Under the pieces are notes generated by a model. The model was not told the origin of the DNA. It worked only from the letters and a program-made list of their open reading frames with translations, and did no database searches. 64,000 bases of DNA, taken from contig QZCP01000556.1 of the NCBI GenBank assembly GCA_003956705.1, positions 124,001 to 188,000 on the forward strand. The letters run 5' to 3'. Both the position numbers and the translations under genes were made by a program. Origin of the DNA: Brevipalpus yothersi. Taxonomy: Eukaryota; Arthropoda; Arachnida; Trombidiformes; Tenuipalpidae. This document shows positions 1-11,106 of the stretch, piece after piece. How positions within the stretch are numbered: the stretch's first letter is position 1; every line of letters begins with the position of its first letter.

Positions 1-57
1 CATATAATCATACATATCAATTAGACCTCCAAAAATAGAAGATTACAATGATCATAC

Positions 58-1837
58 CTGTCTTTTGATCTTTTTACACTCTTTTAACAAGAGGAAACTT
101 TTCTTCTTGGTGACATCTCCTTCAGATTCTATACATAGATTAGTGTTGGCAAGCTGCAATTGGAAAACACCTAAGATTTTTCTCTTGCTCTTCTTGTAGG
201 ACATATATTTGTTTCGAAATTTTCCTGATTTTGACTTTTTTCGCTTTTTCGTCTCTCCCATTTCACCAGGAGCCTTGAGCTCTGGATAAATATTCTCCAG
301 ATACCAAGCAAAAGATTTGCACTTTAGTCTTTTCCTAAGCTCGACTCGCTCAGAAATATCACCGAAAGAAACTTTCGAAGCATCTCTACGCAGCTTATAA
401 AAATTTTCTTTAAATTCATCCATCCAAACATTGGCTACTCGTAGAGAGTTTTTTGTCAGAGTATCTTCGCCATCAGGAGATCCATATGGCCTCCGCTGAC
501 GAAAGACATGACCAACTCTCGAGCATGGAATGATTTCCAATGAGCCACCACACATCCAAACTCGAAAAGATATTTCTAGATTCTCTCCTCCCCAAATATC
601 CATTCCAGGATCATATTCACCAAGCTCATGAAAATATTTCCTGTCCATGGCGAAAAGTCCTCCAGCCATTGTTGGAGATGGGATAGGTTTTATATAGTCA
701 GATTTTTTTCTGAGTAAGCTACTAGGAATAGCATCCCACTTGAAATGAAGGCCCCAATTGAATCCTCCTCTTACCAAGGGTGATGCTGAATACTCAAAGG
801 TGTTGTGGCTTATGATGTCGATTATAGGAATGGCTACAACTTTGCTGTTCTCATGTATCCTTTGGACAAGTGGCTTGAGCCAATCATGGTTGACTTCACA
901 ATGGCTATCAAGAAATACAAGAACATCACCTTGAGCATATTTGGCACCATATATTCTGGCACGTATCAAACCTGAGGAGAAATCATTCAGAAGTTTATCA
1001 GAGAAATTTAACATACATGTATGATGAAACTAACCAGCTCGTTCAGGAGTGCGTCGAATTTTTATCAGAGTCTGAAATTCGGTGAAAGATTGATCGGAAT
1101 CCAAGCTGAAAGATCCTGATGATTGAAAAATTTGAAATTAGAAGAGAATTTTAATGACCAAATAATTTTACCATCATCACTATGGTCATCAATGAGGATA
1201 ATTTCTTTGATGAGCTCTTTTTGACTTTTATTCAGTATGCTAACGATCATTCTTTTGAGCACTGAAGGTGCTTCATTGTAGAAACAGATGATTATGGAAC
1301 TTTTTGGCAAAGAATTCAGCGGAGAGTAAGTTTTGTTTTTACAGAGAGGAAAACGGGTGTCAGGAATGCTCCGATTAGGACCAATTCGATCGCTTATGAG
1401 TACATTGAAAGCATACTTTTGAAATCCTTGACGTTTCTTCTGACGATCCTTTTCATTTCTTATCATTCCTTTGAAAGAGAGAAAAATTTAGCAATTTACG
1501 GGACAAGGAGTGAGTGGACTATCTTACCAAGTTGCTTGAGTATTGTGGTGTTGTATTGGAGCAAAATTCCGGGAACATGAGAGATGTTTTGTCCGAAATC
1601 ATGAATGTCAAATTTTTGGAGATCATTGATACCGGGGCTCTCATCATAATTGTCGTTCTGCAGGAAGCTTTTGAGCGAGAGTAAGGTTTCTGGGCCACGA
1701 AAAGAAGCAATACGTTTGGGGATCTCAGATTCAAGGGGTGAAGAGAAGTTTGAGGACAAGAGAACAAATATAATGAGTCCTAATAACGAGATTCCGATAA
1801 CATAAATAAACAATGTTCTGAGATTTGAGATTGTCAT
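58..1837 (-). CDS. Polypeptide N-acetylgalactosaminyltransferase (pgant/GALNT), 3' end cut by window edge
   Basis: Golgi type II membrane enzyme that transfers GalNAc from UDP-GalNAc to Ser/Thr, starting mucin-type O-glycans. Exons on the minus strand: 1837-1528, 1468-1172, 1115-1035 and 971-58; all junctions keep frame and give 534 residues. The exon 4 donor at 58/57 shows that the gene continues past the left edge. Seen: short cytosolic tail, one hydrophobic anchor at about residues 8-28, stem, then the GT-A catalytic core with the metal-binding DSH at 251-253, GGLF near 333 and the WGGENLE motif at about 356. A ricin-B-type lectin domain starts near 496 (FQLQL...LCIES) and is incomplete. 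Family assignment is firm; which pgant paralogue it is cannot be told. It lies upstream of no gene on its own side and is separated by 815 bases from ZDHHC6 on the same strand. Confidence 0.93.
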
Positions 1838-2652
1838 GTTTCCATGATGAATTATGGACTGAAAATCAGACTTGATTCAGTCTAATAGAATTTGTTGATG
1901 TCTGATCTAAATGAAATAATTTTGAGACTTCGATCAATCAGATAAATTAGCAAAAAAGAAGAAATGATGAAGTAAAAACCCCTGAAATACCATGGATTCT
2001 ATTTAGGTATAAACTCAATCATACTACATCTACTGTATCTGTATTTCAACTTTTCTCTTCGCGAGCAGAGCAACAGGAGATATTCTAATCTATTCCTCAG
2101 GAATTTAAAGTTAATTATTACCGAGAGTTAAAGAAGAAAATTTCTTTAGTAATCAATCAATTGTTTAGATTCTCAACAAGGCAATCAACTGATCTGAACG
2201 TTCATTCTTAATGAAGCACTCCTCTTACTCTCTATCCCTCAAAAACTTGCCCACTCTTTGAAGGGTTTTGGTGACACTAGTGGAGTCATCCCATCTGCCA
2301 ATCACTTCTTCCATGGTACACAAGAGAGAAATTTGATGAAGAAGTCAAATTCACCACTGTAAAGATCAAAGGAATAGAGTTCCGAAACTCGATAAAATTG
2401 CTTGAAAGTTGCTCAAACTTATGTGTTGTTGAAAGGTAAACAAATTTCCTCCCCTCTCTCACGTGGATCTCTCTCTTTACGGCTCCATGCAAAAGGTGCT
2501 GATTCTCCACCAGGAGCTGAAGCCTGAACAGGTCTTGTGAGTCTTTAGGGGTTGGAAGAGTCTTTATGTTCTATGTATGTATTTATGGCTATTACAATGG
2601 AATTTCGATGCGATTGCACATGGAAAAATTTCCGTTTCTCACCGAAAAATTA
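1838..2652. other. Spacer between GalNAc-transferase and ZDHHC6 (5' flank / 3' UTR)
   Basis: This stretch must hold the promoter and 5' UTR of the GalNAc-transferase and the 3' UTR of ZDHHC6. An open frame at 2286-2510 on the minus strand begins with GTG, has no splice context and resembles nothing known to me, so I do not call it. No repeat or RNA gene was seen. Confidence 0.5.
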
Positions 2653-3947
2653 CTAATTTAATTTCTTTTCATCACCAGCTGGTGAAACATCACAGCGAAT
2701 AGAAGTGAAATTATACGGGACAACACATCTGCGAGGAAACCAGCCTCGAAGTCTCAATTTGGGAGGTTGAAGTGGATGAATTTTCTCACCGTAGAGCCAA
2801 TATTTTTTCCACCTAGTAACATTTACCACATCATCGATATCCAACGGTAATCGTGGCTCATCAGTGAAGGGAATTCGAAGGCAAGTCCGCCATCCTTGAG
2901 AAAATAACGGTAACCATTTTCCATTATAACTTTCAATTGATTTGAAAGGACGAGATCTAATTCTTTTTTCTTGTTTCTGAACAAGTTGCTCAGCTGTAAG
3001 TGCATATTGAGAACATCCCTCCTTAACTGGCCACACAATTCCATCGAGAGTCCTAGACATGAATACTTGTTTGAAATTGTTCCATTTTCCAAGATCATAT
3101 GGATAGACAAAGGTGTCATCTCGTTCACGATTTTCAGCCTTAGTAACTATCCATTCTTCAATGGAAGTCATATTTCGAAGAATTATTTTCATCTAGAAAA
3201 CAGGAAAAACATCCAGATAACAGAATTTTCGAATGATAAAAATAGAGGCTCAAAACTTACTTGAACAACGAAAAGACCACCAACGGCAATCATAACTCCA
3301 ATACCTAGTCCAATGGAAAATACTGAAAAAAGAAGTGAAGAGAACGACAAGAAAACCACTGAATCAGGATCTTCGTTATAGAAGTACCATGTCTGAAAAT
3401 GGAATAAGAATTTATCGTTAAAGCTTGAGATCAATCAAATACAGATGAAATCAATACTCACTGCATGATAGCCTCTGTAGAGAGCTATTGTGAGTAGGAA
3501 TGTGGCCTGAATAGAGCCGAGAACAGCGAAAAGTAAAAAAAGTGTGAAGTAAAGCTGATTAACATGTCCAACACAATTGTTGATCCATGGACAATGATGG
3601 TCCATCTTTAGTACACACTTATCACACTTGCGACAATGGTGAGCCCGTGGACATTTGTAAGATTCACATATTGTACATTTTTGTAGAAATTTAACATCCT
3701 CAGCACTTTTTGGTTTCCAATTTGGAGGCACATGTCCTGGTCCGATGAATATAGCACAAAAGAAATTGTATAATGTCAATCCGACAAGAGAGAGGAAAGT
3801 TAAATGATTAAGAAGTGCGATGGGTGATCGGTGGAATGGTAGCCACATGTCAGTCATATACAAGGTGGTAATTGTGATACATTTGATGATGGACATCCCC
3901 AAAATTGGACCCCAATGAAAAATACGACATCTGAGGAAACTGAGCAT
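2653..3947 (-). CDS. Zdhhc6: ZDHHC6-type palmitoyltransferase
   Basis: ER protein S-acyltransferase that attaches palmitate to cysteines. Three exons: 3947-3462, 3392-3261 and 3192-2653, giving 385 residues (human ZDHHC6 is about 413). Seen: two N-terminal membrane segments; the cysteine-rich DHHC domain in exon 1 with paired CxxC and HxxCxxC motifs and an intact DHHC (MDHHCPW); two more membrane segments at the end of exon 1 and in exon 2; then a C-terminal SH3-like region (WPVKEGC, KYWLYGEKI, RGWFPRRCV). These C-terminal landmarks separate ZDHHC6 from other DHHC enzymes. The last four residues, KKLN, form a KKxx di-lysine ER-retrieval signal, agreeing with the ER location known for the family. 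The exon 2/3 join (FVVQ then MKIILRN) matches the family closely. Confidence 0.93.
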
Positions 3948-4922
3948 ATTGAGAATCCGAGGGTTAGTCAGGAGGAGGGACTTGAACTATGTTTCAATCC
4001 TGAAGATTCGAAATATCACGATTGTGTTCGATGACCAGTGAGAATTTTTACCCATAGAATTTCACATCAATGTAATGTTAAAATACCACTTGATACGTCA
4101 AATGATTGGATGACCAAAAACAATCATTCAACTCAAGCCATGTATCCATCCTCTGATTGAATTCAAAGCCTAGGCAATAAGTAAACACAATCAATTATAA
4201 TCGAAAAACAGAGCCCTAACACCAACACCAACAACAGACGTACACCACATAGCCACTTACAATTGAATGGAATGACAAAAATTAATCAAAACAATCATCT
4301 TTAAAAATCAGCAACATTTTCAAATCAAAACATAACCGATTGAAAACGGCACATGTTTTGGCCGATCAAACCAAAACATAAACATTCAAAATCGCAAAGC
4401 GCAAAAATAGCGCAACTCAAACACTTTTTCTCTCTCCTTTCGTCAAGCATTCAAAGACGCGCGCGCTTTATCATGCTGTTCCATCATGAAAATACACTCA
4501 TCTTGGAAAGTTCAGTTTACTAATATTCCCCTGAAATGTTTCATAGAGTTAATGAAAATTTTGCTTAAAAATTTATTCATTTGAATATGATTGAATTATC
4601 GATTTTTTTTGGTTATTTTTTAGGGATTACAGAGGTTAGATAGATGTTGAGTAAATATGTTGATAATAACATTCCATGAACACCGATGAATTAGAGTATT
4701 GGTTGGAGGAGGTGAATATGCTTCTTCCGCCTCCATCGTATTACAAAAAGAAAATTAAATTAATTTGATTGGAACAAAGACGATCAATGGCAAACTTTTG
4801 ATTAATATTGGCAGTGATAATACAGAGATTTGGGGCTTCCATGCAATTGATTTGGGGTAATATTGATAAGCTGAGATGAACTTTCATTTAGCGAAAGAGT
4901 GATTAGCATCGAAGATGTGGTA
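3948..4922. other. Spacer upstream of ZDHHC6 and downstream of the Met-rich gene
   Basis: This holds the 5' flank of ZDHHC6 and the 3' flank of the Met-rich gene. It contains an unusual local CpG cluster at about 4395-4467 (GCGCAAAAATAGCGCAA and GACGCGCGCGC) in otherwise CpG-poor DNA, a plausible proximal promoter element for ZDHHC6. No coding region was found. Confidence 0.4.
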
Positions 4923-5541
4923 TCAGTATTTTGTTTGACTTATTTGTTGAGGATGATCTCCACTACCTTGATCATGTTGCATTTGTTGATGCGGCTTATT
5001 CATATGGCCACCGGATGATGACCAGCCACCATGGCCCCCACTTCCAGAAGGTTTTATAGGTCGAAATCCACTACTTATCATGGGTACTGAAGTTTTACCA
5101 GGCTTATGACCATGTCCATAGCCACCTTCATAGCCACCTGATCCCATGTTCATATGGGAACCCATATCTGGACAATCCATCATGGACATCATCATCCAAT
5201 CCATTCCTTGATTCATGGTGGGCATCATGTGGCTACTCATAAGATTTAGCATTCCCATCTTCTTATCATCCATCATCATACTGGGATAAAATTTTCCGAG
5301 AACAAAAAGAACAAAAATTTTCAGCATACTTTTGGAAATATAAAATTTTCAATACTTACGGAATTGGAATGGGTAATATTATCATTTTCTTAGATTTTCC
5401 CATGGAAAGCATATTCTTCAGCTTCCGGAGCATTTTTTTCTTCATCGCACTTGATCCCTGAACATTTAACCATACAGCAATGGTCAACACAACAACCAAG
5501 TATATGGCTAAACGTGATGATCGATCGGGAAATAGTCTCAT
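4923..5541 (-). CDS. Small Met/His/Gly-rich secreted protein, orphan
   Basis: Two exons, 5541-5360 and 5280-4923, join in frame (intron 79 bases, GTAAGT donor, TATCCCAG acceptor) to give 179 residues. Residues about 11-31 are a hydrophobic signal or anchor (LAIYLVVVLTIAVWL). A basic stretch follows (KKKMLRKLK, GKSKK). The second exon opens with a very methionine-rich block of about 50 residues with one Cys (MDCPDMG), then a Gly/His/Ser-rich tail (GGYGHGHKPG, GGHGGW, MNKPHQQMQH). I recognise no family. Clustered Met and His residues could bind copper or other metals, or this may be a cuticular/structural protein; both are inference. A well-spaced TATA box and initiator lie upstream, which supports a real gene. 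Confidence 0.7.
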
Positions 5542-7523
5542 ATTGGAATAATTTCACTTTCAAAAATGTAAATGTGAAATTTTGATGGTAAAAAAATTTT
5601 CACAGGATATCCGAATGGTCACTTGTGTGCTGATGATATGCTGAGCAATGATCACATTCAGAATAAATTGAATAAGAAAACTGTAGGAATTAAAAAGAAG
5701 AATCGAATCAACTTCGATTCAGTTCTAAAACGCAACTGAATGATTGAACATTTGAATGGGAACTTTATATGCCAAAAATATGAGGGAGGAGCTGTTGAGA
5801 GGGAAGAGAAATTTTTTCTTTTCTCTCTTGATTTTGATCAAAGTACAGTTATGATGATGAAGAAGAAGTAAAAGAAGGGCGACAAAAGTTTTTCACCGAG
5901 ACAATCTAATCTACTCTGGTGGCACAAAAGTTTGGGTAAATAAAGTTGAATTTTGCCAAAATAAAAGGTAAGATTGAAGATTCCAAATAATAAAAAAGGA
6001 GGAGGAAGGATGGGCTCGGAAGTGGACAGCGATAATGATTGGATCGACCCTTTTGAATTGATGATGATCACATAAAATATTTGATCATTGACTTTCTCTC
6101 TCTCTCTCTCTCCACCTTTCTGAAATCATTTCGGCACCCGTTAAGCCTATCGCCAAAATTTTTCATCGAACTCCAAAATGATATGATTGAGTGTACCTGA
6201 TAGAAAAATGACACAAATTTTTATAAATAGACATGAAGGATATTCATTCAGATGAATTCCACAAGCCGTTTATTGGAAGGAGAGAGAGAGAGAGAATCGA
6301 AAGCAAAAGTTGAAATATTCTATCGTGAGCCCATCTTTCATATCATCATAAGATTTAGAGGCGAAGAGAAATGAGAGAAAAGTTCTGAATGGAATGACCT
6401 GTTATAATCGTGTGAAGAATCTGGAGAAAGAGAGAAAGAGAAAAGACTGTTGAATATCCGTTCATGAGGAAGAGGCATTGTAACTCAATATAACAATTGG
6501 GTATAATTTTTATATTATTTAAACCGGAAAAAAGCGTGGAACAATGATCGGCCCAATAAATGAAACCAAATGATCAGCTATAATTTTCAACCTTAATTTG
6601 CATGATAAAATGAGTGAGCATGCTTTCGATTTATCTAAACTCATCTTTTTCCTCTCCTCAGCTTGTGTGTGTGTGTGAGTTGGATCAATCATGTGGATAG
6701 TTCTAACAGATGACTAAATCTAACATGAGAATGAAACATTCCATCATCATAAGTCAGATCAATGTATGAATTCTTATTCAGTTTTTTCACATTTTAACAC
6801 CATATTATATGCTCATGAACATGGTGTTGCTGAAAAATAGGAAGATGGCCGAACGATAATTCGAGATGATGATTCTGAATACTGAGAACCATTCGATATG
6901 GTGTCTATGCTAAGTCTGAATTTTAACTTTCGCTTGTCTTTCGTGGAGATCACTTTCTATTTCCAATCGAACGTGATTCATGAAAGAGAGAGACCGAAAT
7001 GTTAACTATAATATTGATAATAATATTTGGTTGAATTTTATAAGGAATGATTCATCGTCTCAATTTTCGATTTTGACAATTGAATCGATAAAATACAAGA
7101 AAAAATGAGTATTTGGGATTTGAACAAAAATTTTCGACTCATTTTAACACGAAAAAATATGTTTTGATTTAAATTAATATTTCCAATCTCGAAACGAAAG
7201 CTAGTCCAAGTAGCAATAAATTTTCCTCAGAATCTAGATCATAATCAGATCAATTTCTAATACCAGGCACTAAACTTCCGGGTAAACATATATGTACATG
7301 AAACATATCGACATAGTAACATGAATAGGATCTCCTGTAGAACTGTTTTGTTTTTCACTCTATTCTGCATCCTAGGTGACCATGTTTTTTATATCCACAA
7401 ACAACAAGATTTTGGAATATTTTCATTAGATTTGCATTTGACACTTTGGTAATTAATTTTTCTACAAGAGCTTGTTCTGATTAATATTCTTGTTAGTGAA
7501 TTGTTTCCTTAGTATATTCCATC
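5542..7523. other. Divergent intergenic region between the Met-rich gene (-) and IFT88 (+)
   Basis: Nearly 2 kb without a supported gene. It contains the core promoter of the Met-rich gene, a (CT)n tract at about 6095-6112, a (GA)n tract near 6281-6294 and AT-rich sequence. The open frame at 5838-6071 (-) is low-complexity and lacks family features. IFT88 control elements should lie at the right end; an RFX X-box was not recognised by eye. Confidence 0.5.
5735..5769 (-). promoter_or_regulatory. TATA box plus TCAGTT initiator for the Met-rich gene
   Basis: On the minus strand TATAAAG lies at 5769-5763 and an arthropod initiator TCAGTT at 5739-5734, putting the predicted start A at 5737, 32 bases downstream of the first T of the TATA box. 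The predicted 5' UTR is about 196 bases. The spacing is ideal for a TATA/Inr core promoter. Confidence 0.65.
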
Positions 7524-10500
7524 ATGAATGAATTGGTTAAACTTGCACCGAGCTTAGATGATTTGTATGCTGGATTCAATGATTTTGATCCTGTTCTCGA
7601 CTCAAAAGTGAGTTTTCTCTCAAAATAGAATCATAATATAGTGGAATCTGAGAATTCAACTAGATTCACAAGCGTTTGAATCATTATTCCCACCACTGAC
7701 ACCGCTAATAATACTTGACACTTTCGAATTGATGTTCTCAGGCTTTACAGTATGATGAAGATTTCCAGCAAACTGCATTTCGAAGTAGCCATGGTCGAAG
7801 AGGAATCGGCACAGGATTTCGAACCAGTGGACCATCGCGTAGTGGAACCGCTGGATATAATCATATGCAATCAATGGCCACATCTCGCCGAAAATCATCC
7901 ACAACATCCATTATGCAGCCTCCACCCACTGGAGCTCGACCGATGACCGCAGTTCGAGGTGTAGGCTATTCATCGCGTCGAAGTCCATCAGGCTCAACAG
8001 TTTTTGATCCCTTCAATCAAATGAAATCAACTCTTCCATTCACCGGTAAAGATGAGACAAGTCCGGAAGCTAAATTAAAGACTCTAGAACGTAAGGTGAA
8101 CAATTTATTGGAAGAAAGTATTCAAGCTTCCGATCGAGGAGAATTTAAATTGGCTCTGGACAAAGCTAAGCAAGCGGTCACTAAAGAGCGATCATTGATG
8201 AAACAGAAACAGCAAAACAGTGGCTCTGGTTCATCAGCATCATCAGAATCTATGCCAATTAGTTTGGAATTGACTTTTGCCGTTCTATTTAATCTGTCCA
8301 TTCAATATACTAGAAATGAAATGTTTTCCGATGCGATCAACATTTTGCAAACTATCATCAAAAATCGATCTTTTCCCAATTCTGGTGAGTTGATTAACCA
8401 AATTTTTTTTGTATTCCTGAAGTCTAAATTGAGAACATGATCGATTTCTTTCGTTTTATCCTCCATTATTCTAATTTGGAACTTTGCTTGTTTCTTGAAA
8501 AAAAGGTCGTCTCAAATTGAACATAGGAAGCATATATTATGCGGAAGGAAATTATCCGAAAGCAATCAAATTCTTTCGTATGGCCTTAGACCAAATAAAC
8601 ACAACTCATAGGCACACAAGAATGCGTATCATGCGAAATATTGGCCTTACATTCGTCAAACTTAACCAATATACCGATGCTCTAACATCATTTGAATATA
8701 TCATGACCGAAAAAGCGGATTTTCGTGATGCTTTACACACGATCGTATGCCATTATGCCATAGGAGATCGAGAGAATATGAAAAAAGCATTCGGTAAACT
8801 TTTGTCAATCCATAATTTCCTATCCAAGGATCAATTTAATTTTATTCTACCAGAAAGTGCTGAAATTGATGAGGATGAAGATGCCTTGGCTACATTAATA
8901 GCCGAAGTTACCAAAAGTGATCAACTTAAGAAATGGGAAAATGAACGGAAACATGAGCGAGATTGGTGTATTCTTGTATCAGCCAAATTAATTGCTCCAA
9001 CAATTTGTGATAATTTTACACAAGGCTACGAATGGTGTTTAGAACAAATTCGTTCCGCTGGCTATTTGGATATAGCAAATGATCTGGAGATCGACAAAGC
9101 GGTAAAACATTTGAAGAAGAGAGAATTTTCGGAAGCTATTGGAACTTTGAAAATTTTCGAAAAAAAGGAAGGAAAAGCGGCAAGTTCTGCTGCCACAAAT
9201 TTGTCTTTCTTGTACTTAATCCAGGGTGATATTAGTCAAGCGGAAAAATATGCAAATGATGCGATCGATGTTGATCGATTTAATTGTGGTGCCCTGATTA
9301 ATAAGGGCAATTGTTGCTTCAAATTGGACGATCACGAAAGAGCTCAACAATATTATCGTGAAGCGCTGTCCATTGAGCCATCAGGCATTGAGGCTCTCTA
9401 TAATTTAGCATTGACCAACAAAAAAATGGCCCGTTACGATGTGGCACTCAATTGTTTGCTCAAAATAAATAACATTATTGCAAATTTTCCTAGCGTTCTA
9501 TTCGAAATTGCCGATGTGTAAGTCTATTCAAATTGACATTTGACGATTGCTTCGCTTACGATTTGAGTTCTAATAACTTTTCTTTCCTTCACAGTTATGA
9601 ACTTATGGGCGATCGGGACACAGCAATGGATTGGTATCAATTGCTGTTAACTTTTGTACCTTCAGATCCTGCCACATTGAATCGAATGAGTAATATAGCT
9701 GCTGATGAATCCGATAGACACCTTGCGTTGTCCTATTTAAACGATGTGAGTAACAATTAGAACTTTTTCGAAAAGTATTAACAGTCTTCGAAAATTTGAA
9801 ATTATTGTTTCTTACGGTGCTTAATGAGACAAAAGCTTTAAGTTTAAGCTGGTACTCTATCAAAACCCTGCCTTCAGATTCTCAAATTACTAAAATGACT
9901 TGGTAGATTGTTGTTCAAACCAAAATTCGCTAAGCTCAGTTTTTATGATGGGTTTTTGTAAGCCAATTCGATTTTAAATCTATCTAAGGTCCCTAATATC
10001 ACGAATACTAATTTTCAATACATCTTTTCATCGATTTCATAGAGTTATCGTTACCTTCCATCTCATATTCCGACAATTGAGCAGATTGCGGCACATTATA
10101 TCGAGACTCAGGTATACGAAAAAGCAGTCAAATATCTGGACAGGGCTGCTGCCGTTCAGTAAGTAGAGGACACTAATTCGTTGATTAAAGTTCTGTAAAT
10201 GTTCTAACTTTTTGTTTACTCTATTCGAATAGACCTAATCAAGTGAAATGGTTCCTCATGATCGCTGCATGCTATCGTCGAAGTGGAAACTATCAACAGG
10301 CCTACTCATGCTACAAAATGATTCATCGAAAGTTTCCAGAAAATATTGAGTGCGTTAAATTTCTAGTTCGAATTTGTCATGATCTAGAACTTCCAGAATT
10401 GAAAGAATATTCTGAAAAATTGAAAAAATTGGACAAAGCAAAAGAATCTGCCGAACGACGGGCTCAAAGTAGCCGATCACAACGAAGTGCAACCAGGACA

Positions 10501-10788
10501 TCGGCCGTATCGAACATGAGATCAGCCGAAAATAATCGAACTGATTCAGCTAGCAGCAATAGTAACAGTAGTGGTTACATGACCTCAAGTGTATCATCTA
10601 AGAATGGTGGCAAGAAAAAATCGATATTTGATCTAATTAACGGAAAAAATGGAATAAACGATGGGAATGGCCTGTTGGATGCCGATGAGCTTAATAATCA
10701 GGAACAACGTCCCACAACATCGTGGAAACGTCGAAATGATGAAGATGATTTCGCAAACGAAGATTTAATCAATATTTTACCCGAATAA
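7524..10788 (+). CDS. Ift88: Intraflagellar transport protein 88 (IFT-B TPR protein)
   Basis: Core IFT-B subunit that carries cargo from base to tip of cilia; in arthropods it is needed for sensory-neuron cilia (nompB in Drosophila) and sperm flagella where present. Exons: 7524-7607, 7742-8384, 8506-9517, 9595-9745, 10043-10158 and 10233-10788, all in frame, 853 residues (human about 830). Seen: the N-terminal RPMTAVRGVGY...FDP segment typical of IFT88, a long array of TPR helices (for example GSIYYAEGNYPKAIKFFRMA, ALYNLALTNKKMARYDVAL), and the conserved C-terminal block around VKWFLMIAACYRRSGNYQQAY and HRKFPENIEC. The tail is Ser-rich and acidic. Start chosen because MNELVKLAP begins 28 residues before a clean donor and reads straight into conserved sequence. 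Confidence 0.95.
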
Positions 10789-10873
10789 CAGCATGATGAT
10801 GCTATTTTGCATAATTTTCAGACCATTTTATAGATTGATTTCATGCTACTATTATTGTTGTTGTTATGATATC

Positions 10874-10879
10874 TTTATT
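10874..10879 (-). terminator. Candidate poly(A) signal of MFSD11
   Basis: AATAAA on the minus strand (TTTATT on plus), 228 bases downstream of the MFSD11 stop. It is the only canonical hexamer I saw before the IFT88 coding region. Confidence 0.5.
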
Positions 10880-10921
10880 GTTTTTCTTCCTCCTTCGGAA
10901 TGCATTAAGAAACGTGATCAT

Positions 10922-10931
10922 AATAAATAAA
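10922..10931 (+). terminator. Poly(A) signal of IFT88 (two overlapping AATAAA)
   Basis: AATAAATAAA gives two overlapping canonical hexamers 134 bases after the IFT88 stop codon. Confidence 0.7.
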
Positions 10932-11106
10932 TAGTTTTGGACGAAATTAGATCTTTTCTTTCACACATACACATATAATGCGATGCATAATGTTCCATAG
11001 GATACCAAAAATTTTAAATCCCAATTGGAATGCAAAAAAAAGTGTGAATGAATTGAGATAGACACAAGAAGTATCATTTTCACAGGCTTCGATGATAATT
11101 ATCGTT

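Larger units (their letters stand above)
10789..11106. other. Shared 3' region of convergent IFT88 and MFSD11
   Basis: Only 318 bases separate the two stop codons. Poly(A) signals of both strands lie inside and cross each other, so the mature 3' ends are predicted to overlap. Confidence 0.55.

Noticed and set aside
2286..2510. 74-codon minus-strand open frame between GalNAc-transferase and ZDHHC6
   Set aside because: It starts with GTG, has no splice sites linking it to a neighbour and no recognisable features.
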